Under the pieces are notes generated by a model that had not been told where the DNA came from, did no database searches, and saw only the letters and a list, made by a program, of their open reading frames with translations. DNA of 64,000 nucleotides from DAHUYF01 sp963838385. Its GTDB lineage: Bacteria > Pseudomonadota > Alphaproteobacteria > ATCC43930 > CGMCC-115725. Location of the stretch: the NCBI GenBank assembly GCA_963838385.1, contig CAWIRE010000014.1:124001-188000 (forward strand). Reading direction: 5' to 3'. Shown one piece after another: positions 55,753 to 64,000 of the stretch (position 1 is the stretch's first letter; the number at the start of each line of letters is the position of its first letter). The position numbers and the translations under genes are program-made.

Positions 55753-55910
55753 GCGAACGCGCTCTGCGCGTTCGTCCGCGGCGGCGTCAGCGCTTGCGCG
55801 CGAGCCAAGCGCGGGAGCCGCACCGTGCGGATTAGTCGGACGGGCGCGGGCTCTCGCGGTTGCAAGGGCAACCGCTGCCGCCCGCCAGCGACAACGCTTC
55901 GCGTTGCGCT
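55753..55910. repeat. Structured repeat pair J1 and J2, head to head
   Basis: J1 (55753-55824, minus orientation) has second hairpin CGAACGCGC-AGA-GCGCGTTCG. J2 (about 55845-55910, plus orientation) has inner hairpin GGTTGC-AAGG-GCAACC and second hairpin CAACGC-TTC-GCGTTG. Together they fill the gap between the convergent Gre-factor and FAD-oxidase genes, reaching both stop codons. Confidence 0.75.
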
Positions 55911-57309
55911 AGACCCGCACGATCTTGCCTGGGTTCATGATGTTGTCGGGGTCGAGCGCGCGCTTGATGCTGCGCATCACCGCGATGGCATCGCCATGCT
56001 CGGCGATGAGGAAATCCATCTTGCCGTAGCCGACGCCGTGCTCGCCGGTGCAGGTGCCGTCCATGGCGATCGCGCGCTGGATCATGCGGTCGTTGATCCG
56101 CGTCGCCTCCGCCAGCTCATCGGGCTTGTCGGGATCGAGGATGAAGGCGAGATGGAAATTCCCGTCGCCGACATGGCCGACCAGCACCGTGGGCACGAAG
56201 GACTGCTCGAGATCGCGCTTGGTCTCGGCGATGCATTCGGCCAGGCGCGAGATCGGCACGCAGACGTCGGTCGCCCAGCCCTTGGCACCCGGCCTCAGCG
56301 CCAGCGCGGCGTAATAGGCGTCGTGCCGCGCCTGCCACAGCTTGGAGCGCTCCTCCTGCGTCGCGGCCCAGCGGAACTCGCTGGCGCCCTGCTCGGCGGC
56401 GAACTCCTTCGACCTGTGCCACCTGCTCCTGCCACGCCCTGCCGGGTGCCGTGGAACTCGAAGAAGAGCGTCGGCGCCACGGCGTAGTCGAGCTTGGCGT
56501 AGCGGTTGACGGCATCCATCTGCTTGGCGTCCAGCAGCTCGATGCGGGCCACCGGCACGCCGGCCTGGATGGTGGCGACCACGGTGTCGACCGCCGCCTC
56601 GACCGAGGGGAAGGGGCAGACCGCCGCCATGATCGCCTCGGGAATGCCGTAGAGCCGGAGCGTCACCTCGGTGATCACCCCCAGCGTCCCCTCGGATCCG
56701 ACGAAGAGCCGCGTCAGGTCATAGCCGGCCGCCGATTTGCGCGCGCGCCGCGCGGTGCGGATCACCCGCCCGTCCGCCAGCACCACGGTCAGCGACAGCA
56801 CGTTCTCCCGCATCGTGCCGTAGCGCACCGCATTCGTCCCCGAGGCCCGCGTCGCCGCCATCCCGCCCAGCGAGGCGTCCGCCCCGGGATCGATCGGGAA
56901 GAACAGGCCGGTGTCGCGCAGATGCTCGTTGAGCTGCTTCCTCGTCACCCCCGCCTCGACCGTGCAGTCGAGATCCGCCGCCGACACCCGCAGCACCCGG
57001 TTCATCCCGCGAGAGATCGATGCACACCCCGCCCTGAAGCGCCGCCACATGGCCCTCGAGCGAGGTGCCGGTGCCGAAGGCGATCACCGGCACCTTCGCC
57101 GCCGCACACGCCCGCACCACCTCGGCGACCTCGTCCGTGGATTGCGCGAACACCACCGCGTCGGGCGGCGCCGGCAGGTGGTAGCTCTCGTCGCGCCCAT
57201 GCTGCTCCCGCACCGCCGCTGCGGTCGAGAGCCGGTCGCCGAAGCGCGCCTTCAGCCCCTCGATTACGGCGGCGATCGGCTTGGTGCGGCGCAGCGCGGA
57301 AGCGGTCAT
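55909..57309 (-). pseudogene. FAD-linked oxidase (glycolate/D-lactate dehydrogenase type), three frameshifts
   Basis: GlcD-like flavoenzyme of about 465 residues. The PCMH FAD-binding domain reads ESYHLPAPPDAVVFAQSTDEVAEVV, VIAFGTGTSLEGHVAALQGGV, FPIDPGADASLGGMAATRASGTNAVRYG and FVGSEGTLGVITEVTLRLYG. The C-terminal domain has HVGDGNFHLAFILDP and CTGEHGVGYGKMDFL. The frame changes near 57005, 56440 and 56415. At each place one extra base, G on the coding strand, explains the shift. The substrate is probably a 2-hydroxy acid. All motifs survive, so sequence error is likely. Confidence 0.85.
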
Positions 57310-57502
57310 GGGAGGCCCTTTTGCCAGGACGTAAACACTTGGGAACCGAGCCTAGCCCAAGCCGGGGGCCGCGCCAAACGCCCGACTCCGCCGGAAGATG
57401 TGCGTCGCCGCGCCGGCGGCCGGAGCGAATCATGCGCGGCCGCGGCCGGCGGCGACATATTTACTCCGCCGTCGCCGGCTCCTGGCACGTTCATTGCAAA
57501 GT

Positions 57503-57548
57503 ATCGCAAAGACCTTTTCGGCCGATTGTGACGATCTCTTTGCGATAT
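57503..57548. promoter_or_regulatory. Inverted repeat in the divergent FAD-oxidase / ior promoter region
   Basis: TATCGCAAAGA at 57503-57513 and its exact complement TCTTTGCGATA at 57538-57548 lie about 55 to 100 bases before the ior start, in the 292-base gap between divergent genes. A third partial copy (TTGCAAAG) precedes the first. This is a candidate operator for an unidentified regulator. Confidence 0.45.
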
Positions 57549-57601
57549 TAAGTGTTTGTTGTTGAGGTACCGTCACATTCGAGACGGGTTCGGGAGAAGC
57601 G

Positions 57602-60600
57602 ATGACGCTCGCGACTGTCACCCTCGACGACAAATACACGATCGATACCGGACGCATCTATCTCAGCGGCATCCAGGCGCTGGTGCGCCTGCCGCTGCTG
57701 CAGCGCCGCCGCGACCTCGCTTCCGGCCTCAACACTGCCGGCTTCATTTCCGGATATCGCGGCTCGCCGCTGGGCGGCCTCGACCAGAATCTCTGGCACG
57801 CGCAGCGCCTGCTGGAGCAGCACCACATCCGCTTCCAGCCCGGCATCAACGAGGACCTCGCCGCCACCGCGATCTGGGGCAGCCAGCAGACCAACCTCTT
57901 CCCCGGCGCCAAATACGACGGCGTCTTCGCGCTCTGGTACGGCAAGGGCCCCGGCGTCGACCGCACCGGCGACGTCTTCAAGCATGCCAACGCCACCGGC
58001 ACGGCGCGCCATGGCGGCGTGCTGGTGGTGGCGGGCGACGATCACGCGGCCAAATCCTCGACCCTGCCGCATCAATCCGAATACGCCTTCATCGACGCCT
58101 CGATCCCGGTGCTCAACCCGGCCGGCGTGCAGGACATCCTCGATCTCGGCCTCTATGGCTGGGCGATGTCGCGCTTCAGCGGCTGCTGGGTGGGGTTCAA
58201 GGCGATCGCCGAGACGATGGACAATTCCGCCTCGGTCCATGCCGATCCGCAGCGCGTCGCGATCGCGCTGCCGGAGGATTTCGCGCTGCCGCCGGGCGGG
58301 CTCAACATCCGCTGGCCGGATTACAACGCGCTCGAGATCGAGCGCCGGCTCAGGCGCTGGAAGCTGCCGGCGGTGCAGGCCTTCGCCCGCGCCAACCGGC
58401 TCGACCGGGTGACGCTGGAGAGCCCGCGCGCGCGGCTCGGCATTCTCGCCACCGGCAAATCCTATCTCGATGTGCGCCAGGCGCTCTCCGATCTCGGCAT
58501 CGACGACGCGCTCGCCGCGGCGATCGGGCTCAGGCTCTACAAGGTGGCGCTGAGCTGGCCGCTCGAGCCCGAAGGCGCGCGCCGCTTCGCCGCCGGGCTC
58601 GAGGAGATCCTCGTCGTCGAGGAGAAGCGCCCGGTGGTCGAGCGCCAGCTCAAGGACATCCTCTACGACATGAGCGCGCGGCCGCGGATCGTCGGCAAGG
58701 AGGACGAGCGCGGCGCGCCGCTGCTCGCCGCCACCGGCGAGCTCGATCCGATGCAGGTGGCGCGCGCCATCGCCGCGCGCATCGCGCGCTTCCACCCCTC
58801 GCCGCGCATCGCCGACCGCATCGCCTATCTCGACGCCAGGGAGCGGCAGCTCAGGACGGCCAAGGCGCCGCTCGAGCGCATCCCCTATTTCTGCTCGGGC
58901 TGTCCGCACAACACCTCGACGAAAGTGCCCGAAGGCAGCCGTGCCACGGCCGGCATCGGCTGCCACTACATGGCGATCTGGATGGATCGCGACACCGCGA
59001 CCTATACGCAGATGGGCGGCGAAGGCGTGCCCTGGATCGGCCAGGCGCCGTTCACCGAGACGCCGCACATCTTCGCCAATCTCGGCGACGGCACCTATTA
59101 CCATTCCGGCATCCTCGCCATCCGCGCGGCACTCGCGGCCGGGGTCACCATCACCTACAAGCTGCTCTACAACGACGCCGTCGCCATGACCGGCGGCCAG
59201 CCGATAGAAGGCCATCCCACCGTGCCGCAGATCACGCGGCAGCTCGCGGCCGAAGGCGTCCGGCGCATCACCATCGTCAGCGACGAGCCCGACAAATATC
59301 CCGCCGATGCCGGCATCGCGCCGGGCGTCGACATCTGCCACCGCGAGAAGCTCGACGAAGTGCAGCGCCGCCTGCGCGAGACGCCGGGGGTCACCGTGCT
59401 GATCTACGACCAGACCTGCGCGGCCGAGAAGCGGCGCCGGCGCAAGCGCGGCACCTTCCCCGACCCGGCCAAGCGCGTCTTCATCAACGAGCTGGTCTGC
59501 GAAGGCTGCGGCGATTGCTCGCGGGCCTCGAACTGCCTCTCGGTGGTGCCGGTCGAGACCGAGTTCGGCCGCAAGCGCGCCATCGACCAGTCGAGCTGCA
59601 ACAAGGACTATTCCTGCGTCGAGGGCTTCTGCCCGAGCTTCGTCACCGTGCATGGCGGCAATCTGCGCAAGCATCACGCGCCGGCCGACCACGAGGAGTT
59701 CCCGGCGCTGCCCGAGCCGGCGCTGCCGTCGCTGGCCGAGCCCTACAACATCCTGGTCGCCGGCGTCGGCGGCACCGGCGTCGTCACCATCGGCGCGCTG
59801 CTCGGCATGGCGGCCCATCTCGAAGGCAAGGGCTGCTCGGTCCTCGACATGACCGGGCTGGCGCAGAAGGGCGGCGCGGTGCTGAGCCATATCCGCATCG
59901 GCGGCGCGCCCGAGGATCTCCACGCCGCGCGCATCGTCACCGGCGGCGCGCAGCTCCTGCTCGGCTGCGACATCGTCGTCGCCGCCACGCCCGACGGCCT
60001 CGCGCGGCTCAAGGACGGCGCCAGCCGCGCGGTGATCAACCGCCACGAGACCATCACCGGCGCCTTCACCCGCGACCCCGACATCGCCTTCCCCGAGGCC
60101 GATCTCGAGCGCGCGATCACCACGGCGGTGGGCGAGGCGCGGGCCGAGTTCATCGACGCGACGCGGCTCGCCACCGCGCTCACCGGCGACAGCATCGCCA
60201 CCAACCTCTTCCTCGCGGGCTATGCCTGGCAGCGCGGGCTCATCCCGGTCTCCGCCGCGGCAATCGAGCGCGCCATCGAGCTCAACGCGGTCGCGGTCGA
60301 CGTCAACCGGCACGCCTTCCGCTGGGGCCGCTGGGCGGCGGCGGATCGCGCGGCGGTCGAGCGCGTCGCCGCGCCCGATGCGCCGGCGGCCGAGCGGCTT
60401 TCCCAGACGCTCGACGAGATCATCGCCCGGCGCGTCGATTTCCTGACGCGCTACCAGAACGCCGCCTATGCGCGGCGCTACGAGCGCCTCGCGCGGCGCG
60501 CCGAGCGCGCCGAGCGGCAGCTCGCGCCGGGCGCCGCGGGCTTCGCCGAGGCGGTGGCGCGCTACCTCTTCAAGCTGATGGCCTACAAGGACGAGTACGA

Positions 60601-61069
60601 GGTGGCGCGGCTCTACAGCGACGGCACATTCCGGCGCAAGCTCGAGCGGCAGTTCGAGGGCGATTTCAGGCTCGAGTTCCACCTCGCGCCGCCGCTTCTC
60701 GCCGAACGCGACCCAAGGACGGGTCATCTCAAGAAGCGCCGCTACGGCGCCTGGATGCTGCGCGCCTTCGGCGTGCTGGCGAGATTGAAGTTCCTGCGCG
60801 GCACGGCGCTCGATCCGTTCGGCCGCAGCGCGGAGCGGCGGACCGAGCGCGCGCTCATCGGCGAGTACGAGGCCCTGCTCGAGGAGCTTCTCGCCGGCCT
60901 CACGCGCGACAGCCACGCGGTCGCGGTCGAGCTGGCGAGCCTGCCCGACGAGATCCGCGGCTACGGCCACGTCAAGCAGGCGAACCTCGCCCGGGCGCGC
61001 GCCCGGCAGGAGAAGCTGCTCGCGGAGTTCCGCGCGCCGCCGGCGCCGCACGCGATCGCCGCGGAATGA
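57602..61069 (+). CDS. Fused indolepyruvate ferredoxin oxidoreductase (IorA-IorB)
   Basis: A 1155-residue thiamine-diphosphate, Fe-S enzyme that oxidatively decarboxylates aryl or branched 2-oxo acids. In order: the IorA-like pyrimidine domain (SGIQALVRLPLLQRRRD, GYRGSPLGGLD), the TPP domain (IGCHYMAIWMDRD, NLGDGTYYHSGILAIR), and a four-Fe-S region (CEGCGDCSRASNC about residue 631, CNKDYSCVEGFCP about 665). The IorB gamma-like domain (ILVAGVGGTGVVTIGALLG, from about 716) and a C-terminal DUF6537-type region follow. Fused forms of this length are common in Proteobacteria. GGGAGAAGCG precedes the ATG. Confidence 0.93.
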   Translation: MTLATVTLDDKYTIDTGRIYLSGIQALVRLPLLQRRRDLASGLNTAGFISGYRGSPLGGLDQNLWHAQRLLEQHHIRFQPGINEDLAATAIWGSQQTNLFPGAKYDGVFALWYGKGPGVDRTGDVFKHANATGTARHGGVLVVAGDDHAAKSSTLPHQSEYAFIDASIPVLNPAGVQDILDLGLYGWAMSRFSGCWVGFKAIAETMDNSASVHADPQRVAIALPEDFALPPGGLNIRWPDYNALEIERRLRRWKLPAVQAFARANRLDRVTLESPRARLGILATGKSYLDVRQALSDLGIDDALAAAIGLRLYKVALSWPLEPEGARRFAAGLEEILVVEEKRPVVERQLKDILYDMSARPRIVGKEDERGAPLLAATGELDPMQVARAIAARIARFHPSPRIADRIAYLDARERQLRTAKAPLERIPYFCSGCPHNTSTKVPEGSRATAGIGCHYMAIWMDRDTATYTQMGGEGVPWIGQAPFTETPHIFANLGDGTYYHSGILAIRAALAAGVTITYKLLYNDAVAMTGGQPIEGHPTVPQITRQLAAEGVRRITIVSDEPDKYPADAGIAPGVDICHREKLDEVQRRLRETPGVTVLIYDQTCAAEKRRRRKRGTFPDPAKRVFINELVCEGCGDCSRASNCLSVVPVETEFGRKRAIDQSSCNKDYSCVEGFCPSFVTVHGGNLRKHHAPADHEEFPALPEPALPSLAEPYNILVAGVGGTGVVTIGALLGMAAHLEGKGCSVLDMTGLAQKGGAVLSHIRIGGAPEDLHAARIVTGGAQLLLGCDIVVAATPDGLARLKDGASRAVINRHETITGAFTRDPDIAFPEADLERAITTAVGEARAEFIDATRLATALTGDSIATNLFLAGYAWQRGLIPVSAAAIERAIELNAVAVDVNRHAFRWGRWAAADRAAVERVAAPDAPAAERLSQTLDEIIARRVDFLTRYQNAAYARRYERLARRAERAERQLAPGAAGFAEAVARYLFKLMAYKDEYEVARLYSDGTFRRKLERQFEGDFRLEFHLAPPLLAERDPRTGHLKKRRYGAWMLRAFGVLARLKFLRGTALDPFGRSAERRTERALIGEYEALLEELLAGLTRDSHAVAVELASLPDEIRGYGHVKQANLARARARQEKLLAEFRAPPAPHAIAAE

Positions 61070-61071
61070 GC

Positions 61072-61106
61072 CGACGGTAGCACGTCGTCGTGCTCGGTAA
61101 TTTTTA
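61072..61106 (+). terminator. Probable intrinsic terminator after the ior gene
   Basis: AGCACG-TCGT-CGTGCT forms a six-base stem just after the stop codon, followed by CGGTAATTTTTAG with a short T-run. It fits a rho-independent terminator of moderate strength. Confidence 0.55.
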
Positions 61107-61219
61107 GTATCCCGACCCCGCCGGGAACAGACAAGCGGGGGAGCTCGCAGGGACGCCAGGGTGTTGCAACTTCGGGCATGGGCGGCGCGGCAGATCCGCG
61201 ACCGCCGACGGAGAGACCC

Positions 61220-61600
61220 ATGCGGATGATCCCGACGGCTATCGCCGCTTCACTCTTCACCCTGCTGCCGCTCGCCGCCGGCGCGCAGGACGACGGAACA
61301 CGGCAGCGCGACGCCAAGGCCCCGGCCTGCCAGGCCTGGGATCGCGGCGCCGCGGCGCGCGAGAACGGCTGGACGCTCAAGGAGCTGCCGGGACCGCAGC
61401 GCTGGGCGCTGCTCAGCTATTACGACAAGCGCGTGGCGCCGCGCACCAACGCGGCCTCCGACGATGTCGTCGTCGCCACCAATCCCGACTGGCCGGTGCT
61501 GCGCGTCATCATCGTGCGCGGCGACTGCATCATCGATATCGGGCAGATGGGCCCCGAGGTGCTGGAACGCATCCTGCGCGATGCGGGCACGCCGATATGA
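61220..61600 (+). CDS. Secreted protein of unknown function
   Basis: A 126-residue protein with a clear signal peptide (MIPTAIAASLFTLLPLAAGAQ, likely cleaved after AGA). The mature part has two cysteines (APACQAWD and RGDCIIDIG), which could form a disulfide. I do not recognise the family. GGAGAGACCC precedes the ATG. Its last codons overlap the start of the next secreted-protein gene by four bases, so the two are co-translated and may act together in the periplasm. Confidence 0.7.
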   Translation: MRMIPTAIAASLFTLLPLAAGAQDDGTRQRDAKAPACQAWDRGAAARENGWTLKELPGPQRWALLSYYDKRVAPRTNAASDDVVVATNPDWPVLRVIIVRGDCIIDIGQMGPEVLERILRDAGTPI

Positions 61601-62013
61601 GCGTCGAGGGTGCGGCGGAGCCGGCGCGGCTTCGCCCGCGCCGGCAGGTCAAGCTCGCGCCGGCGCTGCTCGCTGCCGCGGCGATCGCCCTCGCCGGTGC
61701 CGCCGCCCGCGCCCGCCCGCCGGATAACGCCGACCCGGCGCTGGCGCCCTGGTTCCGGTCGCTGCGCTCGGCGGAGGGCGGCCTGTGCTGCTCGCAGGCC
61801 GATTGCCGGCCGGTCCAGTTCCGCGAGCGCGGCGACCATTACGAGGTGCTGATCGGCAAGCAGTACGGGCCCGACGTCCGGGAGCATTGGGAAGAGGTGC
61901 CGGCGAACAGCGTGCTGAACAAGACCGACAATCCCACCGGCAGCGCCATCGCCTGCTGGACGCCCTACACCCATCCCAGAGTGCTCTGCTTCGTGCGGCC
62001 GGCGGAGAGCTGA
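61597..62013 (+). CDS. Secreted cysteine-rich alphaproteobacterial protein
   Basis: A 138-residue protein with an N-terminal signal or anchor (LAPALLAAAAIALAGAAARA). The mature part has GLCCSQADCRPVQFRERGDHYEVLIGK, then WEEVPANSVLNKTDNPTGSAIACW and RVLCFVRP. This CCxxxDC...DNPTG-x-A-x-ACW...CFVRP layout is a recurrent small periplasmic family in Rhizobiales and Rhodospirillales, of unknown function. Five cysteines suggest disulfides or metal binding. It overlaps the upstream secreted-protein gene. Confidence 0.75.
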   Translation: MSVEGAAEPARLRPRRQVKLAPALLAAAAIALAGAAARARPPDNADPALAPWFRSLRSAEGGLCCSQADCRPVQFRERGDHYEVLIGKQYGPDVREHWEEVPANSVLNKTDNPTGSAIACWTPYTHPRVLCFVRPAES

Positions 62014-62034
62014 CAGCCCGCCGCGGCTAATCCC

Positions 62035-62337
62035 CTATCGCCGCCCGCCGCTGCGGCGCTTGGGCTCGGCTTCCTCCTCGCCGGAGGCTTCCGGCAGCAT
62101 GCCGAGCGCGCGCATATAGGTGTCGAGCAGCGCCTCCTGCTCGTCGAGATCGTCCTGGTCGGTGCGGCGAATCTTGATGATCTGGCGCATGATCTTCACG
62201 TCGAAGCCGTTGCCTTTGGCCTCGGCGAAGACTTCCTTGATGTCCTCGGCCAGCGCCCGCTTCTCTTCCTCGAGCCGTTCGATGCGCTCGATGAAGGATT
62301 TCAAGCGCTCGCCGGCAATGCCGCCGACATCGGGCAT
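62035..62337 (-). CDS. gapR: GapR family (DUF2312) DNA-binding protein
   Basis: A 100-residue protein matching GapR, the alphaproteobacterial nucleoid protein that binds overtwisted DNA and helps gyrase and topoisomerase IV. It contains LKSFIERIERLEEEKRALAEDIKEVFAEAKGNGFDVKIMRQIIKIR, the family core, and then EALLDTYMRALGM. The C-terminal extension (EASGEEEAEPKRRSGGRR) is longer than usual. The ATG at 62337 is chosen because GAGGGGGACC precedes it; longer readings lack support. Confidence 0.93.
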   Translation of the reverse strand: MPDVGGIAGERLKSFIERIERLEEEKRALAEDIKEVFAEAKGNGFDVKIMRQIIKIRRTDQDDLDEQEALLDTYMRALGMLPEASGEEEAEPKRRSGGRR

Positions 62338-62432
62338 AAGGTCCCCCTCAGGTTTGGCTTTGCCCGACCCTATCGGAGCGCGCCGCGCCGCGCAAGCGAT
62401 GCGCGCGGGCCGCGACACTCGACGCGCATGGC

Positions 62433-62717
62433 TCAGTGCTTGTGGCTCTCGCCGGCGACGGGTTTCTTCTCGTCCTTCTGGTACGTCGCCTTCCATTCCT
62501 CGTAGGGCATGCCGTAGACGATCCGACGCGCCTCGGGATCGGGGAGCGTGATGCCGCGCTCCGCCGCCGCCTCGCGATACCAGCGCGACAGGCAGTTGCG
62601 GCAGAAGCCGGCGAGGTTCATGAGATCGAGGTTCTGCACGTCGGTGCGCTCGCGCAGATGCTGCACCAGGCGGCGGAACGAGGCCGCCTCGAGATCGGTG
62701 CGGGTCTTGTCGTCCAT
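62433..62717 (-). CDS. DUF1244 family protein
   Basis: A 94-residue protein with the DUF1244 signature: AASFRRLVQHLRERTDVQNLDLMNLAGFCRNCLSRWYREAAAERG and EARRIVYGMPYEEWKATYQ. The CRNCL pair of cysteines is typical. It is found widely in proteobacteria, often near gapR (DUF2312) as here; function unknown, possibly metal binding. A moderate GGAGAATAG lies upstream of the ATG. Confidence 0.92.
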   Translation of the reverse strand: MDDKTRTDLEAASFRRLVQHLRERTDVQNLDLMNLAGFCRNCLSRWYREAAAERGITLPDPEARRIVYGMPYEEWKATYQKDEKKPVAGESHKH

Positions 62718-62869
62718 CGCTCTATTCTCCGTCACGGCCGGACTGCATCCACCTATTGTGGGGGGCCGAAGGGGCGATTGCCAGAGGCGGGCCCGACCGC
62801 CGGCAGCTCTGCCACACAGGCGTGCGAGGCGAGTGTCGCCCGCGCCGCTCAATCCCGAGATGAGGCTCG

Positions 62870-63229
62870 TCAGCTCGCCAGCGCGGAGCGGACCTCGCTG
62901 ACCAGCTCCTCCGTGCTGATCGGCTTGCGCAGCACCTTGCCGATCGCCTCCGTGGTCGGCAGGTCGTAGGCGCTGACATAGAGCACCTTCACGCCGAGCC
63001 GGCGCATCCGCGCCATGCGCGCCAGCGCGAAGCCGTGGATGCCGGCCGGCATGACGATGTCGGTGACCAGCAAATCAACCGGCTTCTCCGACTGCAGAAC
63101 CTCGAGCGCATCGATATAGTTCTTGGCCGACGAAACCGCGAAGCCCGCCTCTTCCAGCGCCTTGCCCGCGGAGTAGCGAAAGCCCTCCTCGTCATCAACA
63201 AGGAGGATCGTGGGAGTGGTGGCAGGCAT
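62870..63229 (-). CDS. Single-domain response regulator
   Basis: A 119-residue receiver domain: acidic pair in ILLVDDEEGF, phospho-acceptor Asp57 in LLVTDIVMPAGIHG, Ser/Thr-type position in VLYVSAYD, and Lys in VLRKPISTEELV. There is no output domain, so it works by protein contact or as a phosphate shuttle. The ATG at 63229 has GGAG eleven bases upstream; a GTG nine codons earlier is possible. It is divergent from the RsbR-like gene at 63456, a possible partner. Confidence 0.9.
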   Translation of the reverse strand: MPATTPTILLVDDEEGFRYSAGKALEEAGFAVSSAKNYIDALEVLQSEKPVDLLVTDIVMPAGIHGFALARMARMRRLGVKVLYVSAYDLPTTEAIGKVLRKPISTEELVSEVRSALAS

Positions 63230-63455
63230 TGCAGCGTTCTCCGGAGTTGCGATCACGGGCCCGCGTCCTGATAAAGGGCACCTTGATCCCCGTGCGTCAG
63301 CTTAGACTCGCTGGGCAAATCGGCGCAAGCCAATTGCTCCTTTGGGGCTAAGCCGTGGAACTATAACGAGAATGGCCGACGCGGCGGCGCCGGGTGCGCC
63401 GTTGCACGGTCCTCTGGCGTTATCCGATCATCCGATCGCAGAAGAGGGGGTTTCA

Positions 63456-64000
63456 TGGCACAAAAGGCCGAGACGATCCTGGCCGCGTTGATCACCCGGT
63501 GGCAGAAGCTGCTGCTCGAGGAGTGGCTCGCGCAGCAGGCGGGCATGGCCGGTTCCGGCGCCATCACCGCCGACACCGACACCAAGGAATACTGCACACG
63601 CTTCCTCGCCGAGCTGCGTGCCGGGCTCGCCGCCGGCGAGGTCGCCGACATCCGCGGTTCCGGCTGGAGCGGCATGCGCGAGCTGCTGGAAGAGGTCTCG
63701 CGCTCCCGCGTGGCGAAAGGCTTCTCCCCGTCCGAGACCGCCTCGTTCGTATTCTCGCTGAAGGGACCGCTCTTCGCCCTGATCCAGCGCGAGACCGGCG
63801 ACAATGCCGGGCGGCTGGGCGCCGAGCTGCAGACGGCGTCGGCGCTCCTCGACACGCTCGGCCTCTACACCACCGAGGTGTATCAGAAGAACCGCGAGGA
63901 GGTCATCAACCGCCAGCAGGCGGAGATGCTGGAGCTGTCGACGCCGGTGGTCCGCCTCTGGGAGGGCATCGTCGCGGTTCCCCTGATCGGCACGCTCGAC
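63456..64000 (+). CDS. RsbR-like protein (RsbRD N-terminal domain plus STAS), truncated by window end
   Basis: The first 181 residues of a protein running off the right edge. The N-terminal part (ILAALITRWQKLLLEEWLAQQAG ... YCTRFLAELRAGLAAG ... LFALIQRETGDN ... YQKNREEVINRQQAEMLELSTPV) is the RsbT co-antagonist RsbRD-type domain. The last residues seen, VVRLWEGIVAVPLIGTLD, are the start of a STAS domain. Such proteins form stressosome-like complexes with RsbS and RsbT. AGAGGGGG lies upstream of the ATG. The missing part should hold the rest of the STAS domain and possibly partner genes. Confidence 0.85.

Noticed and set aside
57548..61051. Very long open frame on the minus strand opposite the indolepyruvate oxidoreductase gene
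   Set aside because: It is an antisense artefact of high-GC coding DNA. The plus-strand frame has all family motifs, while the minus frame is a low-complexity Arg/Ala/Asp/His-rich translation with no recognisable domain.

Overview
The window is GC-rich chromosomal DNA from an alphaproteobacterium, probably of the Rhodospirillales or a nearby group. The evidence is a circularly permuted two-piece tmRNA next to an alpha-type SspB gene, an mreBCD-mrdA-rodA cluster, GapR/DUF2312, DUF1244, DUF4169 and DUF2065 proteins, a PAS_5 protein and hflKC-degP. The assignment below class level is a guess.

Layout. 1-3.4 kb is a degraded accessory patch ending at tRNA-Lys(CTT). A 36-bp copy of the tRNA 3' end lies 2.8 kb away, and between them sit an IS5-type element with a passenger gene, small proteins and an orphan HicB. 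3.9-9.9 kb is the cell-elongation cluster (rodA, mrdA, mreD, mreC, mreB). 10-15.6 kb is branched-chain amino acid synthesis (leuA, ilvC, ilvN, ilvB), then miaA, serB, the degP-DUF2065-hflC-hflK membrane quality-control operon, mrp, a PAS protein, a TPR-sulfotransferase and thyX. 27.9-30.4 kb holds ssrA, sspB and a class I fumarase. Then come an ECF sigma/anti-sigma/metal-sensor operon, fumC, and a catalase-like protein with cytochrome b561. 36-41.3 kb is a rearranged block: a MocR fragment split by a second IS, two tandem quinone-oxidoreductase paralogues and an intact MocR regulator. 42-51.7 kb has a patatin and acetoacetate decarboxylase, a cyanide-insensitive bd oxidase, an EmrAB-type efflux pair under a divergent TetR gene, and a ROK kinase. 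51.7-64 kb has AsmA, a Gre-type factor, an FAD-linked oxidase, a fused indolepyruvate ferredoxin oxidoreductase, small secreted proteins, GapR, a response regulator and the start of an RsbR-like protein.

Three things stand out. First, a 538-bp segment (16981-17518) has 26-bp terminal inverted repeats and a 6-bp target duplication, carries one small membrane-protein gene and has no transposase. Second, a dispersed intergenic repeat has stems that change sequence between copies while staying paired, and it repeatedly fills the gap at gene 3' ends. Third, six genes, some essential, are broken by single extra bases (ten sites, always an insertion). This pattern most likely reflects sequence error and matters for anyone using the gene calls.
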